Part shown: piece after piece, positions 1 through 11,600 of the stretch
Numbering within the stretch: position 1 is the stretch's first letter
How the letters are laid out: each line of letters opens with the position of its first letter
Source of the DNA: Serilophus lunatus
Taxonomy: Eukaryota; Chordata; Aves; Passeriformes; Eurylaimidae
Length of the DNA: 64,000 bases
Direction: 5' to 3'
Assembly: GCA_013399895.1 (NCBI GenBank)
Contig: VXBA01003820.1
Location: 62,418 to 126,417, forward strand
Notes under the pieces: model-generated
What the model saw: the letters and a program-made list of their open reading frames with translations, nothing else
Told to the model about the DNA's origin: nothing
Databases searched by the model: none
Translations under genes and position numbers: made by a program

Positions 1-1023
1 TTGCTTGTACTACCCTACTCAAAAGCCTTAAGACTTCTCTCCAGTATCTTGAATTTGAATGAAAAGAAAGCATAGCTACCCAAGTTCACAAGCAAAGCCA
101 GGACTGGTTCCCATGCATCACATTAAAAACAGCTATACAGGAAGCTATCAAAACCAATTGATTTTAGGAAGGGAGATCAACTTGCTCTTCAAGTGAATGT
201 AGACCACCCTACATATCATTAGGCAAGCCAGTGATCTAAAAATTCTCTATAAGAGCAAAGATCACTTGAGAAGAAATATTCAGAAAGAGTGTTGGCCAAA
301 TTTGAGTTTTGCTTTCTTCCTTCCCTCATTTTAAATTACTGAGAAAGAGCCCAAGACATCTTTCAACATTATGGCTACGTCCCCACAGGATGAATACAAG
401 ACTTGCTCCTAGGCTAAAGCTGTGAAGCACTAAAAATATCTTTGCTTTTGGCCCAAACCGTCTTAAGTTAATTGCAATGAAATTGCATTCAGTGCACTGT
501 GAATTAATGCACAAGGATTTCTGGTCCTTGAAGACATGTAAACACCAGCATTGCCTATCAAGAGAAGTATTAGTGTGAGACCTAGAAGAGTGAAGAAGCA
601 TCCAACTTCATTGTGTTTTGTACACTGGCAGATTACCCCTTTACTAGCAGATGGAAACATTAAACACTTTGAAAGAACCGTGCCAAAGCAGAAATCTCTA
701 CTCTAGACTAGACAGCAATTCATTATTTCTTGCCACTGCCTTATTTCTCTGAACTTGAGTACTGAATGAGGGGATATCAACTACATGAAGTAGAAGGCAG
801 AATATATCTGTACCTTTGCATACACATCCAGCACAGAAGGTGTCACCTTTCTTCATTTATTTTAGTTCCTCTAACATGTAGAAATCATGACATCACTGTC
901 TGTTCCTTCCTCACCTCTTATCAAGGGCCTCCCAAAGCACTTTATTGGCTACTTTTTAAAAAATCCATTTGCTTGCTACTACTTACTACAATCTCTTAAC
1001 AATTAATACTTTCTTGGACATAC
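1..1023 (-). other. HEXB: HEXB intron 7 (partial)
   Basis: Intron sequence running off the window. I looked for the family's exon 8 (KDLLTPCY and HLGGDE region) on the minus strand and saw nothing like it. No repeat recognised. Confidence 0.75.
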
Positions 1024-1153
1024 CTTTTCCCCATGACTGTGTGTGTCCTGGGGTATCAAACTCTGGGATAACTCTAATGCCTCTTAACCGGGCATATTCA
1101 ATCACCAGACGGACTTCAGTAGGAGTATAGATGAGATTACAGGAGTATGCTCC
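1024..1153 (-). CDS. HEXB: HEXB exon 7 (last exon in window)
   Basis: 130 bases encoding GAYSCNLIYTPTEVRLV, EYARLRGIRVIPEFDTPGHT and QSWGKG. Acceptor TTTTACAG|GGAGCA, donor AAAAG|GTATGT. The PGHT histidine corresponds to the active-site His294 of human HEXB. The next exon, with the catalytic LGGDE, lies beyond the left edge. Confidence 0.96.
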
Positions 1154-4100
1154 CTGTAAAATACTCACATTTAGAGACAATTTACAAAATGCTATACCAG
1201 CAGCTCACAAAATTTGAACTAAAGTGTTAAAATTCAGACTGGAGAGTTTTACAAGTTGACCTTTTCTACTTTATCACACTTTATCACACTGAGACTGATC
1301 TTCTTGAGGAGACCATTCTTTCCTTCTTAGCTCACAATTACTGAAGAAAACAGAAAAGCTAGTTTCTATTCCATCAGATTTCTGAAAGATACTGTTTTCA
1401 ATTCTTCTGTGCAGAGGCAAGTTACTTTTCCCCGTTAGCTCTGAAACACAGGGCCCTTTTTACATGATATGCAAAGCTAATGGAAAAATCTGCCTCGTCA
1501 GAAAGAATGGAGTCTTCTTCCAACACCTCTGCCTCTCAGTTTTGATACAGTGACCAATTTGGCATCAGGGTGTGTTTGTTTTATGACACTGAATTTGACT
1601 GTTATTCCACTCCCACACAGCCAACCCCAGTGAAGCAGATGCTTGCCAAAGAGCCAAACTACATAAGAATACTTTATGATTCTTAGTGACTAACAGCACC
1701 TTAAACTTCCATTTATCTGGAAATGGTTTCCACAGCTGAGTTACTCAAAAAAGCTAACAATAAACAAGAAGCCTTTCAAAGAAAAGGCTATTGAGAAAAA
1801 GGCTATCTTCGTCTCTCTGAAGCAGATGTTCTCAACTGTTGGTAAATTCTGCATTTTATTTTCATGAAATATGTGCTGGATTTCAGTCCTCTCACCCTGC
1901 TCCAATGATGTATACTCACCTTCTCACTTAATTCGGGGAAATTTGTGCTTTGGTAAGGGAATGACTGATCATCTACTATATGCCAGTGGAGAACATTGAA
2001 CTTGTTAAAAGCCATGGCATCCTGTAAGCAATAGTGAAACAGAGTCTAGTTAAACACTTCACTCTCATAGAAAACCTGTGTAAAAAAGAGGCCATGTCCC
2101 AGCATATCCTGCATGCCTAGGGCAACAGCTAAAAGAGGAAAAAAAACAACCAATCCAAAAAACTAAACAAATCCCAAACTAAGCAAAAAAACACATAGCT
2201 TGTTTATTGAATCCTAAAAGCATGCACCTCTGTGCTCCATTCCCCTGCCATTTATTTGCACCACTGCTGTTGACAAGCCCTTCATCTAACCCCCTTCTAC
2301 CAGCCTGTATTGTACGAACTGCTATAAACAATCTTTAATTTCTTCTACTTCTTAATGCATCTGGGTAATTCTCTATACACAGTTATTTCAGCTTACAGAA
2401 AAGCTTATGCTTTTCTAACTAAATACTTTGGACTTGAAAACTTAACTACATAAGGGAGTTGCCTATAGTTCCTATTTAGTACATCCCTTCTTGCTAGTGA
2501 TTTCTGCAGAATCCGTTTCAAATGCATGCAGAATAAACCATGCATTTTCTCCACAAAAGACAATGTCCCCCTTAGATTTTCAGTCATTACAGTGTCAGTG
2601 CTTCCCTTTTTTGAAACTGAAGTTAATCAAGATCAGTGTTAATACACTTATTGTAGAACTTTGACTCCAAATACCATCCTTCCATATAGAAAATTACATC
2701 CATTGACCTTCACCTCAGCCACTCTTCCCTCAAGGACAATATCCTTCCTGGAAATAAAGTACAGCAGCTGAACACAAACAAGAACTCCTGCCCTAAGCAT
2801 CTAATTACCAAACGTCAGCGAAGAGATTACTGATGCTTTTTATTGCCTGGATTCAAGAAGGCAGAGAGGTGGTAGGAAAAGCACGCTTCTTCTTAAACCA
2901 GCAAAATGGCATAAAAGGTAGCTCTGATAATGTACCAGAGATACAGCTGTAACTTAAGGAAACAGAATAGCAGCAGTTGCAGAAACACAAAACTGGTTAA
3001 AAATGCAAGTCCCTTTGGACATCTCTTTTAGAGAAAACAACAGACATTGACAGAAGTATGTACTTGAGAAGCACCCTCCATTGCAAATGAAACACTACAC
3101 ACTCACTACTTGCTAAACTGACCTTGAAGGTAAATACAAGTGGTAAATACTCAAATGACAAGTTCTGAGCATAGTTCAAGGATGACCTAAGAAATGCAGA
3201 CTGGTTTTACCTGCACTTTTGCTACCCATCTTAAACCTGTTTTGCAAAGTTCTGCAACATGGAGGGGAAATTTTGAATATTATTTCATTTTGGAGGAGCA
3301 AGACAGAGACAAGACAGGAAAATGCCTGTTCCTCTACTTCAACTCAGTATAATCCCTCTTGCAAGAATTTCAGCAACAAAAAGTAAAAAAGACAAAAAAG
3401 TAAAAGACAAAACCCCACAGCTTTGGCTACTATGCTTATAAAAATTCATCACCCTTCCATTAAGGTGGGATCATGTAATTCTTATGTCCTTACATAAGCT
3501 TTTGGAGAGTTTTATTTGGGTTTCTTTTTGTTTGTCTGGGTTTTTTTTCAGTAGCTTCCAGTGAACTTTCCAATTTCCTCCCTTGTCCTGTTATGTTTAA
3601 TCACTGGCTTGCTCTTAGCAGCCTAAGAAAGAACAACCAAAGCCTGGATACTGAAAAGACTGGAATTTTCCTGAAATCATTAGTACTAAAGCTAGGTCTT
3701 GCAAGGTCTCCCATCTATTGCTTGGTGACAGTACCAGATGTCTCAAAACATGCTTCCAAGAAATAATATATGAGCTGGCTTAGGCGGCAGAAAATACAGA
3801 GAATCCAAGGTAGTACGAATCCAAGACCCCTCCACAGATGCACTAATCATTGTGTCTGCCCAACCCATTCCTCTCCAGTCTGTTCTGACATTTGTCTAGC
3901 AAAGTTCACTCTGTGCTTTTAGAAGTCAGACAGAGAAGATGGGTTTTCCTTTCATATCAGCTTCAGGGACAAAACACAACAACAAAAAGCCTTTGATAAA
4001 ATGATACAAAAAATGCATACTTACCAGGTTTGTAAGAATAGATTTCAATGGTAAATAATGCCTTGAAGTGTCTAGTAAGATTCCTCTATGAGCAAATCTT

Positions 4101-7100
4101 GGGAAGTCATAGATTTCAGATTCATTGACAAGAAACTGAGAACAAAATTTAAAAATTAGAATTCCCATTTAATATTCACAATACCAAACAGGAATTTTTT
4201 TTTAAGAAAATGATTCTTGGAAAGCTGTTAATAAATGGAAAAGTTACTGAATGAAACAGACAGATCTGCTGTTTCTAGAAAAGCACCCAGTGTGGTTGTC
4301 CGTTTTCAGGGCAGTGGTTTTAGTTAATAGTTATACTTACACCTCCGTAGTCACTTTCATGAACCAACTGGCTGAAGGTTTCCAAACCTGGAAAAACATC
4401 CAAAAAAGGGATATGGAATACCACGCAGTACTTGCCCTTAAAGTTTTAGTTAAAAACAGGACAATATCTATTTACAGGCACTCACACAGCTAGAAAGAAT
4501 GCTTACTTCCAATGAAGCAATGAATGAGGGCACAGCTCAGTGGTCAGCTGGTTCTTAGACTGCCATGAAGTTTGTATAAGCCCTTAAACAAATAGCTCTA
4601 TATGAAAAGTAACAGCTTACCTCTTAAAGCCCCCCATACTTCTTTAGCTTTCAGTATTGCCACAGGCTCAGTTACAGTTAAATGATCTATAGAGAAGAAA
4701 AGAAAAAGGTTATTCCTCAAGAAAGCATGAATTCAGAGGACAATGCTAACAGGCATTAAAGAGATTCTCCAAGTGCCACGTCTCCCTTTGTTTTTAAATT
4801 CCAATCAATCCTGTTCTTAATAGTGATAGCATGAAATTATTTTTCTTTTGTTTTCTTGATATAATGCAAGCTATTGTTCAGTGAGTCAACAGTTAGTCAG
4901 TAAGAAGACAAAACGAGTAAAGTGCTTAATAATGGCAGTTAAAATATTGTCCATGAGCCAAAATTCCAGCCAAGTTTAACTCAAATGATTTAAACAAAAC
5001 AGATTATATTTCTGCACTTAAGACAGAGGTGATAAGAGTTGGGTAACTATTCACAAGACCTAACCACAAGAAGTGTACTTCTCCTTTTACCTTTCTTTTA
5101 TTTAGATTATGCTTACATATCTTTTTAGATATATAACATTGTCAGGTGTTAACTATAAAAGTCTAAGAACAAAGGAAAAAAAATTAATAATCAGACCACA
5201 GAATCATAGAATATTCTGAATTGGAAGGGACCCACAAGGATCATTGAGTACAATTTCTTGCCCTGCACAGAACACCTCAAGGATCACACCGTGTACCCGA
5301 GAGCATTGTCCAAACACTTCCTGAACTCTGTCAGCCTCAGTGCTGTGACCACTTCCCTGAGGAGCCTGTTCCATCACTCAACCACCAGCTAGGTGAAAAC
5401 CCTTTTTGTAATATCCAACCTGATCTCTCCCCTGAAACAATTTCAGGCATTCCCTTGGGCCCTGTCAGTGGTCACCAGAGAAGAGGTCAGTGCCTGTCCC
5501 CACTCTTCCCCTCACGAGGAAGTTGTAACTGCAGTGAGGTCTCCCCTCGGTCTCCTTCCTCCAGGCTGAACAGACCAAGTGACCTCAGCCGCTCCTCATA
5601 CAGCTTCCCCTCAAGGCCCTTCACCATCTCTGTAGCCGTGCTTTGGACACTCTCTAATAGCTTAATATCTTTCTTATATTATGTCACCCGGACTGCACAT
5701 AGGACTCAAGGTTAGGCCACACCAGCCCACAGTAGAGTGACTGGCTGGGGATGCAGTGCCTGATGCCCCAACAGGGTGTCAGGTCACCCTATTGACCCCA
5801 CCATGTAATGAGTATGTGTAGAGGGGCAGTCAGATGAAGTAAGGAAGTAAAATGAAGAATGGGATATGAAGGAATCTATAACGATCATCCCTTAAGTTTG
5901 TGTATCAAAGTACAGATTAGTCCTGGAGAAAACATCATATAATTTGGGGTTTGCATTTAAGGTGATTCAGTCAATTTTAGGGAAGAACGAAATATAGTTC
6001 TAATATTTTTTACTCAGATACATGTGTATATGTATAAAAATACACTATATCTATAAATGTATAGATTCATATTACCGTTTAAACATCAAAGCAATAATAA
6101 ACTGACCAGAATTGCACATCTGACAGAGAATTGCTGTACAATAATTTATTTGATCTGTGGCAGTATGAAAGAATGGTTAGTCATAATCTACACAGTTCAA
6201 ACATTTATCTAAACTACCTGAGAAAAGCCATTCAGCCACATGAAGGAAGCACCTCAGGCTTCCATGTTAACATAAGCACAGACTGCATGTACTAGAAGGT
6301 TTGAGTAAGAAAGAGAACTTAGAAGACTACTGCAATCTCCACAGGTCTTTCTGTGGTGAATTGCAGGGAAATTGTGATCAGTTGTCAAGGATTTATTTCT
6401 AAGACAGCAAGGTGGTATTTTGCTGAACAGATATACCTTAAAGGAACACGGAACAAGCTAGTTAGAACCTTTTACACAAGCAAGGTAAGACCTCAGCAGG
6501 GAGAAGGGCAGCTAAACTGTACTGTGATTACATATTCAATACTCTTGCTATAGGATAGTCACTGACTGATACACACCATCTCTATTAAGGAGAAAAACCA
6601 TCCAAAACAGCAAGTGGCCAGGTTTTTTTAGAATTTGTTCCTTGAAAAAGCTAGCCCATTAAAATCCAGATAATTAAAAATGTGCTGAAATCTGGAAAGC
6701 TCAGCTTACAACACGAGGAAAACATGTTATTGGTAACACAAAACTCATTTCTTAGAGCAGAGAGAAAAAAACTACACTTGTTCTAAAGAATGCAATCTAA
6801 AAAACATTTGATCTGACAGATTATGACAGAAGAGAACCACCAGCTTTGGTTAAAACCTGAAGTTCACAAACCAGTTCAAAGTTCAAATAGTAGTAAAGCA
6901 GCATAATAACGTGAGTGGCAGAAAAACGTTAAAGCATTTGCATTTTTGGTACTATATTTGCATTGAAATGTATTGCAAGCTTGCACACAAAAATGGAACT
7001 ATTTGGCTATATGTGCCAAAACCACAGAGTAAATTTATTATCAGTACATTCTATTACAAGTCATGTGGAATTAATCCTGCTGTAGATGTATGACTTAAGA

Positions 7101-8460
7101 TTAAAAGGATCTTTTTCTAGGGATCTGTATCCTGGATACCAAACAACTGCCTTGCCTAATACAGAAGATTATCTCAAAACAGAACTAGATTAATTGAATA
7201 TGTTGATTCCTGCACTAGCCTGCCCAGACAAAAAGCAATACTATCACTCATCCTTATTTCTGTTAAGAATATTCTCTGATGATTAGTTCTTTATTTAGAG
7301 TACTTCCCCACCTTGGACTTCAATTATAGAACTAAAAAAGCATAGAAAAACAAATCCAATAAAAAGTCATATTTTAAAATCCTTTTTATACATCTACTGG
7401 TAGAAAGCAGATTTATAACACTGCAGGATGAATAACAAGTTCAACGAACACTTCCTGGTTTTCCTGGAAAAACAGGAAATACCATGTACAAATCTCAGAA
7501 AGGGTAGCTTCTATTCGAATGTAGTCATTTCTAAGGATAGCATATAGGTTAACAAGACAGCCTTCACTCAATACCGAAAGGGACGATCTTTTGATTGTGC
7601 AAAGATCTCACCAAACATAATTGGACATTGCATAGCACAGTGTCTCTGGTTCCCGATGCTAGTTGCTAGAAAGGCTGGTAGCAGGCAAATGAGCTGTATG
7701 GCAGCTAAACAACAGAAATTAGGCGACACGTCTGACGAGCGCCATGGTTCACTGTGTGCTGAGATCTCCCATAACATCAAGATCAAGAACTATCTTCCGC
7801 TCGCTACTGTTGCGAAAAGCTCCTGAGCGCTTCAGTGAGCCCGTGCTTTCCGGTTCCTTAAAGACAAAACCCTGCTGACTTTTGCACTGTGCACGTGATG
7901 GGGAAACAAGCGCTTAACGGTGCCGCCTAAGCCGCGGCAGGCGGAGCGCGGGTACTCACAGGCCTCGCTGGAGCCCAGCTCCGGGTAGCTCTCGCAGCCG
8001 GGGTCGGGCGCCTCGATCACCACCTGCAGCTCAGACAGCTCGGGCTCCGCTCGGGCACCCAGCGGCCTCCGGTTCCACCTCCGCGGGCGGGAATGCCCGA
8101 ACATGTACTCGTAGTACCTGCCAGGGAAGCACAGGCGCCGGGAGGACCCTAAGGCAGCTGCTCCTGCCCCGGGCCGCCGCCGCAGCCCCCCGGCCCCGCC
8201 ACGGCTCACCTGCGGAAGGCGTCCTGCAGCAGCCCGCACCCCAGGTCCGCCGAGGAGCCGGCGCCGTGCACCAGCTGGAAGCGGCCAGGGGCCAGCTGCA
8301 GCTGGCGGGGAGACGAGCGGAGCGACTGCGGCAGCGGCCACAGCGAGTCCTCGGGGACGGCGTCCGCCGTCAGCTCCCAGTCGACCGGCTCCGGCTCGGG
8401 CTCGGGCTCGGGCCGCGGGCCGCCGTGGCGGAGGCTGGTGCTCACCAACACGGCGGGCAC
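1024..8460 (-). CDS. HEXB: HEXB, beta-hexosaminidase beta subunit, exons 1-7 (3' part off the window)
   Basis: Lysosomal glycosidase of family GH20. As a beta-beta or alpha-beta dimer it removes terminal N-acetylhexosamine from glycans and, as Hex A with GM2 activator, from GM2 ganglioside. Seven exons on the minus strand join in frame: 8460-8210, 8117-7960, 4686-4621, 4387-4341, 4135-4025, 2021-1920 and 1153-1024, giving about 288 residues. All internal junctions have AG acceptors and GT donors, and exon phases agree. Key segments are RGILLDTSRHYLP (substrate-binding Arg), VLHWHIVDDQSFPYQS (Asp) and PEFDTPGHTQSWGKG. The order and sizes match the first half of vertebrate HEXB as I recall it. 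The LGGDE catalytic exon and everything 3' are not in the window; I searched bases 1-1020 and found no exon 8. No ATG is visible in exon 1, so the 5' end given is only the first clear in-frame codon (GTG). CpG-rich 5' end suggests a housekeeping promoter. Confidence 0.95.
1920..2021 (-). CDS. HEXB: HEXB exon 6
   Basis: 34 codons, phase 0. Encodes DAMAFNKFNVLHWHIVDDQS and FPELSEK, nearly invariant in the family; the VDD aspartate corresponds to human Asp240 in the active site. Acceptor GCTTACAG, donor AAG|GTGAGT. Confidence 0.96.
2022..4024 (-). other. HEXB: HEXB intron 5
   Basis: About 2 kb of AT-rich intron between exons 5 and 6. No transposon, RNA or extra exon recognised; a T/G-rich tract lies near 3510-3550. 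The smaller introns 6 (1154-1919), 4 (4136-4340) and 3 (4388-4620) likewise show nothing distinctive apart from a perfect 10-bp tandem copy (TTATCACACT twice) at 1271-1290. Confidence 0.7.
4025..4135 (-). CDS. HEXB: HEXB exon 5
   Basis: Exactly 37 codons, phase 0 at both ends. Contains the N-glycosylation sequon NES and RGILLDTSRHYLP, the conserved block holding the substrate-binding Arg (human Arg211). Acceptor TTCTCAG, donor CTG|GTAAGT. Confidence 0.95.
4341..4387 (-). CDS. HEXB: HEXB exon 4
   Basis: 47-base exon, too short for simple ORF finding. It reads GLETFSQLVHESDYGG between TTTTTCCAG and GTAAGT. Length and sequence match the family's small fourth exon, which starts the catalytic barrel. 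Confidence 0.92.
4621..4686 (-). CDS. HEXB: HEXB exon 3
   Basis: 66 bases encoding YHLTVTEPVAILKAKEVWGALR, typical of the end of the GH20 N-terminal domain. Acceptor CTATAG|ATCATT completes a Tyr codon begun in exon 2; donor AAGAG|GTAAGC leaves one base. Confidence 0.93.
4687..7959 (-). other. HEXB: HEXB intron 2, with a CR1 insertion
   Basis: 3.3-kb intron. It holds a 0.6-kb CR1 fragment (5198-5810); the remainder is AT-rich and unassigned. Its 5' end (about 7860-7959) is still GC-rich and carries a CACGTGA E-box at 7892-7898. Confidence 0.75.
5198..5810 (-). mobile_element. CR1 LINE fragment, 3' part
   Basis: Read on the minus strand it ends in the CR1 signature (ATTCTATGATTCTGTG-like, seen as CACAGAATCATAGAAT at 5198) preceded by the usual TTGTACTCAATGATCC / GGGTCCCTTCCAATTC block. 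Toward higher coordinates it shows the familiar 'rolled into clusters' CR1 text: AGCCTGGAGGAAGGAGACC, GAGGAGCGGCTGAGG and GGGCACAGCATC-like. Severely 5' truncated and full of stops and indels, so an inactive old copy inside a HEXB intron. Confidence 0.92.
7960..8117 (-). CDS. HEXB: HEXB exon 2
   Basis: 158 bases between CTGGCAG|GTAC and GCCT|GTGAGT. Begins RYYEYMFGH, aligned with the RYHGYIFGF of human HEXB, and ends in YPELGSSEA. This N-terminal domain stretch is the most diverged part of the protein; it is rich in Arg and Glu and carries one Cys (PGCESYP) at the position of the human ECDAFP cysteine. Confidence 0.88.
8210..8460 (-). CDS. HEXB: HEXB exon 1 (5' end undefined)
   Basis: Encodes the end of a hydrophobic leader (VLVPAVLVST), a Pro-Glu repeat (PEPEPEPEP), then the family's N-terminal landmark SLWPLPQSL and QLAPGRFQLVHG, ending LLQDAFRR. 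The donor reads CCGCAG|GTGAGC and leaves two bases of an Arg codon. The open frame continues upstream past an N at 8472 with no ATG as far as about 8650, so the true start is missing, misread or lies in a lost GC-rich stretch. Confidence 0.85.
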
Positions 8461-8471
8461 CAGGACGAGCC

Positions 8472-8472
8472 N
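8472..8472. other. Isolated undetermined base in HEXB exon 1
   Basis: One N in a very GC-rich run, inside the open frame upstream of the leader peptide. A lone N of this kind can mark an unresolved base or a collapsed join. Confidence 0.95.
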
Positions 8473-8649
8473 CGCCCGCCCGCGGCACCGCCCGGCCGCC
8501 CCTCGGCGGGGAGGGGCTGCGGCTCTTTGCGGGGCGGGAGGCTCTGCCTCCGTGTGCTGCTACAAAGCGGTTTCAGTCTCAGCAGAAATTACTTTTTCCC
8601 AGGCTTTCTGCGGATCGTGCTATAAGCGATGCTGTGAATAAGTAGGAGT

Positions 8650-11600
8650 CCGAGTTGCAGTAAAATGTTTCAAGTTTTAATCAAACAAATCGGATGTTTC
8701 GGCCGATCTTGAAAAGTCTGCGGATTTTGGAAAGTTGTGAAAAGTTCAGAAGAAAAATTTAGCATTTCAAGGCTGGAAGTCACAGTGAGAAGGAATTCGG
8801 GCTTTAAGCCACCTGTAATTGAACGGTTAATGTGAACACTGAAGTGCCATCGCTGTTGCTTCGGCTGATGCACCGGTTAAGGGCACATCAGTGACATACC
8901 TACACTCTGCTGCTGCAGAGCAACTGAAGAGCCGGTCAGCCATTGTCCCTCAGCGGTCCTTGTGTGTGGAATGTTAGCTCTGTAGTCACATGCTCCTAGT
9001 TGTGACATAGACTCTTAATTTTTATTAAAATAAACAAGTAAATAAAAATCTCAATAATGAAAGTTACATCTATTTGCAAAGAACACAGGCATCTTGCCGT
9101 GGAATTACTAAGAAGCAAATGTCCTCTTCCTCGGTATGGTTTGTCCTCCTCTTCCAGTCTGCATTTTTGCAAGTTTGGAGGAGCAGCTCTTCGGACGGTC
9201 TAGAAGCCTCCTCAGTAGGTGTAGCCGCCTCACCCACTTCGAGAACCATTGCAGGGCTGGGCCGCACAGCAATTTAAAAGGAGGTGAGTCATGGCTGCCA
9301 GATACCCCCATTGCTGTCCCCAATCACACAGTCAGATTTATATAATCACACACTCAGCAGGGCCAGGGAGCTGCTAATCTCACCCCTGTCCAAAAAAAAG
9401 TAAAAAAGCACAAGAGGATGAGGGGAAGGTTGAGACTTTAGCAGGCCTGTTTGGACTATGAGCTATTCCTGAAGCAAATGAATCACAAAATATCCTGTTT
9501 TGTCATTTGCTGCGTCTACCCATGCAATTGGAGCACAAAGGCTTGATGGAAAGTGTTTGATGCAGGTTGTCCATAGCAGAATATTATTTAATCTTGTCAT
9601 ACTATAAGTGAAAAATGATTCTTTATTATGTGACATCAAAGAGGCACACAGGATATAATGTACATCTACTGTCCTGCCCCCTGCATGCTGTGAGAGATGT
9701 GACAAGGGGGGGACTGTGTTTTCTGGATTGCTCAGAGGCAGTTGTTACACTTTGGTGTTCAGTGGTGTCAGAGGTTTCAGTTTGCCTGTTACATACACCT
9801 TCCCTTTGCTTGGCATGATTGTCTCCGCAGCTGTGCTGACTCAACAGTTGGTGTTGCCTAGCTTGTTCTCTAAGGACACCTGACTGCAGCATCTTTAATA
9901 ACCACAGACTGAGCTTGCATTGCCATTTTTAGACACTATTATGTTTGTGCTGTGATGTAACCCAGTTTTATATGGCGTCTGAGGACTGGTTTTAAGTTCA
10001 CAGAGAAAAAACAGAGGCTAAGCAGGGTGCCACAGAATTGGAGAGACTACAGGCTGCAGACTTCTAGTTGTTGTCTTCAGAGGCCAGCTGAGTTCAGTGG
10101 GGTTTCCAATGAACACACCAGAATGATGAAACTGCAGGGCTGGGACAGCAATTGTTTCCAGCATGAGCACAGTGAAAGGAGACATCAGTGTGCTTCATGC
10201 TCTTTTAAAAATACCAGAGGTCTAGTATCAAATCAAAGTCCTGGAGGTGGAAATCTACCATGCTTTATATCCTTATCCTGTTCTGTAAGTTTGATGCTGT
10301 GCTCTTGAGAGAAATGAATTTGATCCTCCTTTATTGTAGACTTTTGCCTAGAATATAAACAGTGTTAGAGTGAGAATGTACTCTTATCTATGTTTGTAAA
10401 GGCTTACACAATTTTACAGTTTATACATACTTAGTGAATGAGTACAAATACTATTTTGTATTTTTGTGGAAATTTTTAAAACAGAAGTGCAATGATGAGT
10501 CATTCAGATAAGGAACTGGATCTATTAGAGGTGGCTTTCCCCTTCTCTAATGTGAAAGTTACATTTCATTTAGTTATAAACTAACCCTTTCTTCTAGGAT
10601 GTTTGAAAAGGGGAAGAAAAATGCTACAGTGAAAAAACATGATAAATGAAGTAGAGCTTGACTTCTGCAACAGAACTGTACAGGTTTCTTCACACACACA
10701 CACACTGGGTCAAATAGGAATAAAACCAAAAGTGAGTTTTGACATTAAGGGATCTTAAAAGTTCACCTTGCTAACCAAAATGGTGAAACAGGGCTGCATA
10801 GCACAAACTTTTACAGGAGGAAGCCCTTCCAGTTGTGCAGCTCTCGGTTCTTCCAATTGTTCTGTGGTTACAGCAGTCACTTAAAAGTGACAAGAGATCT
10901 CTCAGCAGTGTTTCCAAGTGTGCAAAAAATACATCATATAGTCTCTGAGTTTGACTTCACTTCTTATTTGAAAAATAACAAAGCAGCAGAGAGGAAACAG
11001 TGACTGACTATCACTAAGTAATATTTTGTGGCCCCTACAATCTGGTCAACATATGGGAATGTTACTACCCAGTAAACTAAGGTGTGAATTGAGACCAGAC
11101 TAGGAATTGGACATCAGTGTCTCATGAACACATTTTTGAAGTACATTAAAGGTTTGTCGATTAATTTTTGAAAGAAATTTATCACAGTTACCAAGAAGTG
11201 TGAATTTCCCATTATTTGGAAACCAAGTAATATTTTACCTGGTGCATTTCCAAGCTAAGCTAAATTTCTAAGTTACCTGAAACTGACAAATGACAAATAA
11301 ATGTTTTCACCATGGCTGTAAGAAGTTCTGCTCTTCTACTAACTGAGTAGTGGAACAAATGCCATAAGTATGAGCAGTACATATCTTTTGCAGATGGGAC
11401 TGAATTTTTAAATGAAATTGCTTACTCTCTAGGTAAGTGGCATAAGGTACCTCAGCTGAAGGTCTTGCCTACAAGGGAATGTTGTGACTGAATAAGGTAG
11501 GATGATAATTTCACACTACAAATAGCTGCTCATATTAATTTTCTACAAGGAAAGATTGTGAAGATTTTGCAGTTTAGAAAGAGAATAAACTTCTAGTAGG

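Larger units (their letters stand above)
7900..8560. promoter_or_regulatory. HEXB: CpG-rich 5' region of HEXB
   Basis: GC- and CpG-rich block spanning HEXB exons 1-2 in otherwise AT-rich DNA. This is the usual look of a CpG-island promoter of a broadly expressed lysosomal gene. No convincing TATA box. The transcription start cannot be placed because exon 1 is incomplete here. Confidence 0.65.

Noticed and set aside
421..601. Possible HEXB exon 8 in the left edge
   Set aside because: Minus-strand translation shows none of the LLTPCY, FGPINP or HLGGDE landmarks.
7832..8488. 218-codon minus-strand open frame over HEXB exons 1-2
   Set aside because: Wrong frame for exon 1 and reads through intron 1; only its 8117-7960 portion is real, as HEXB exon 2.
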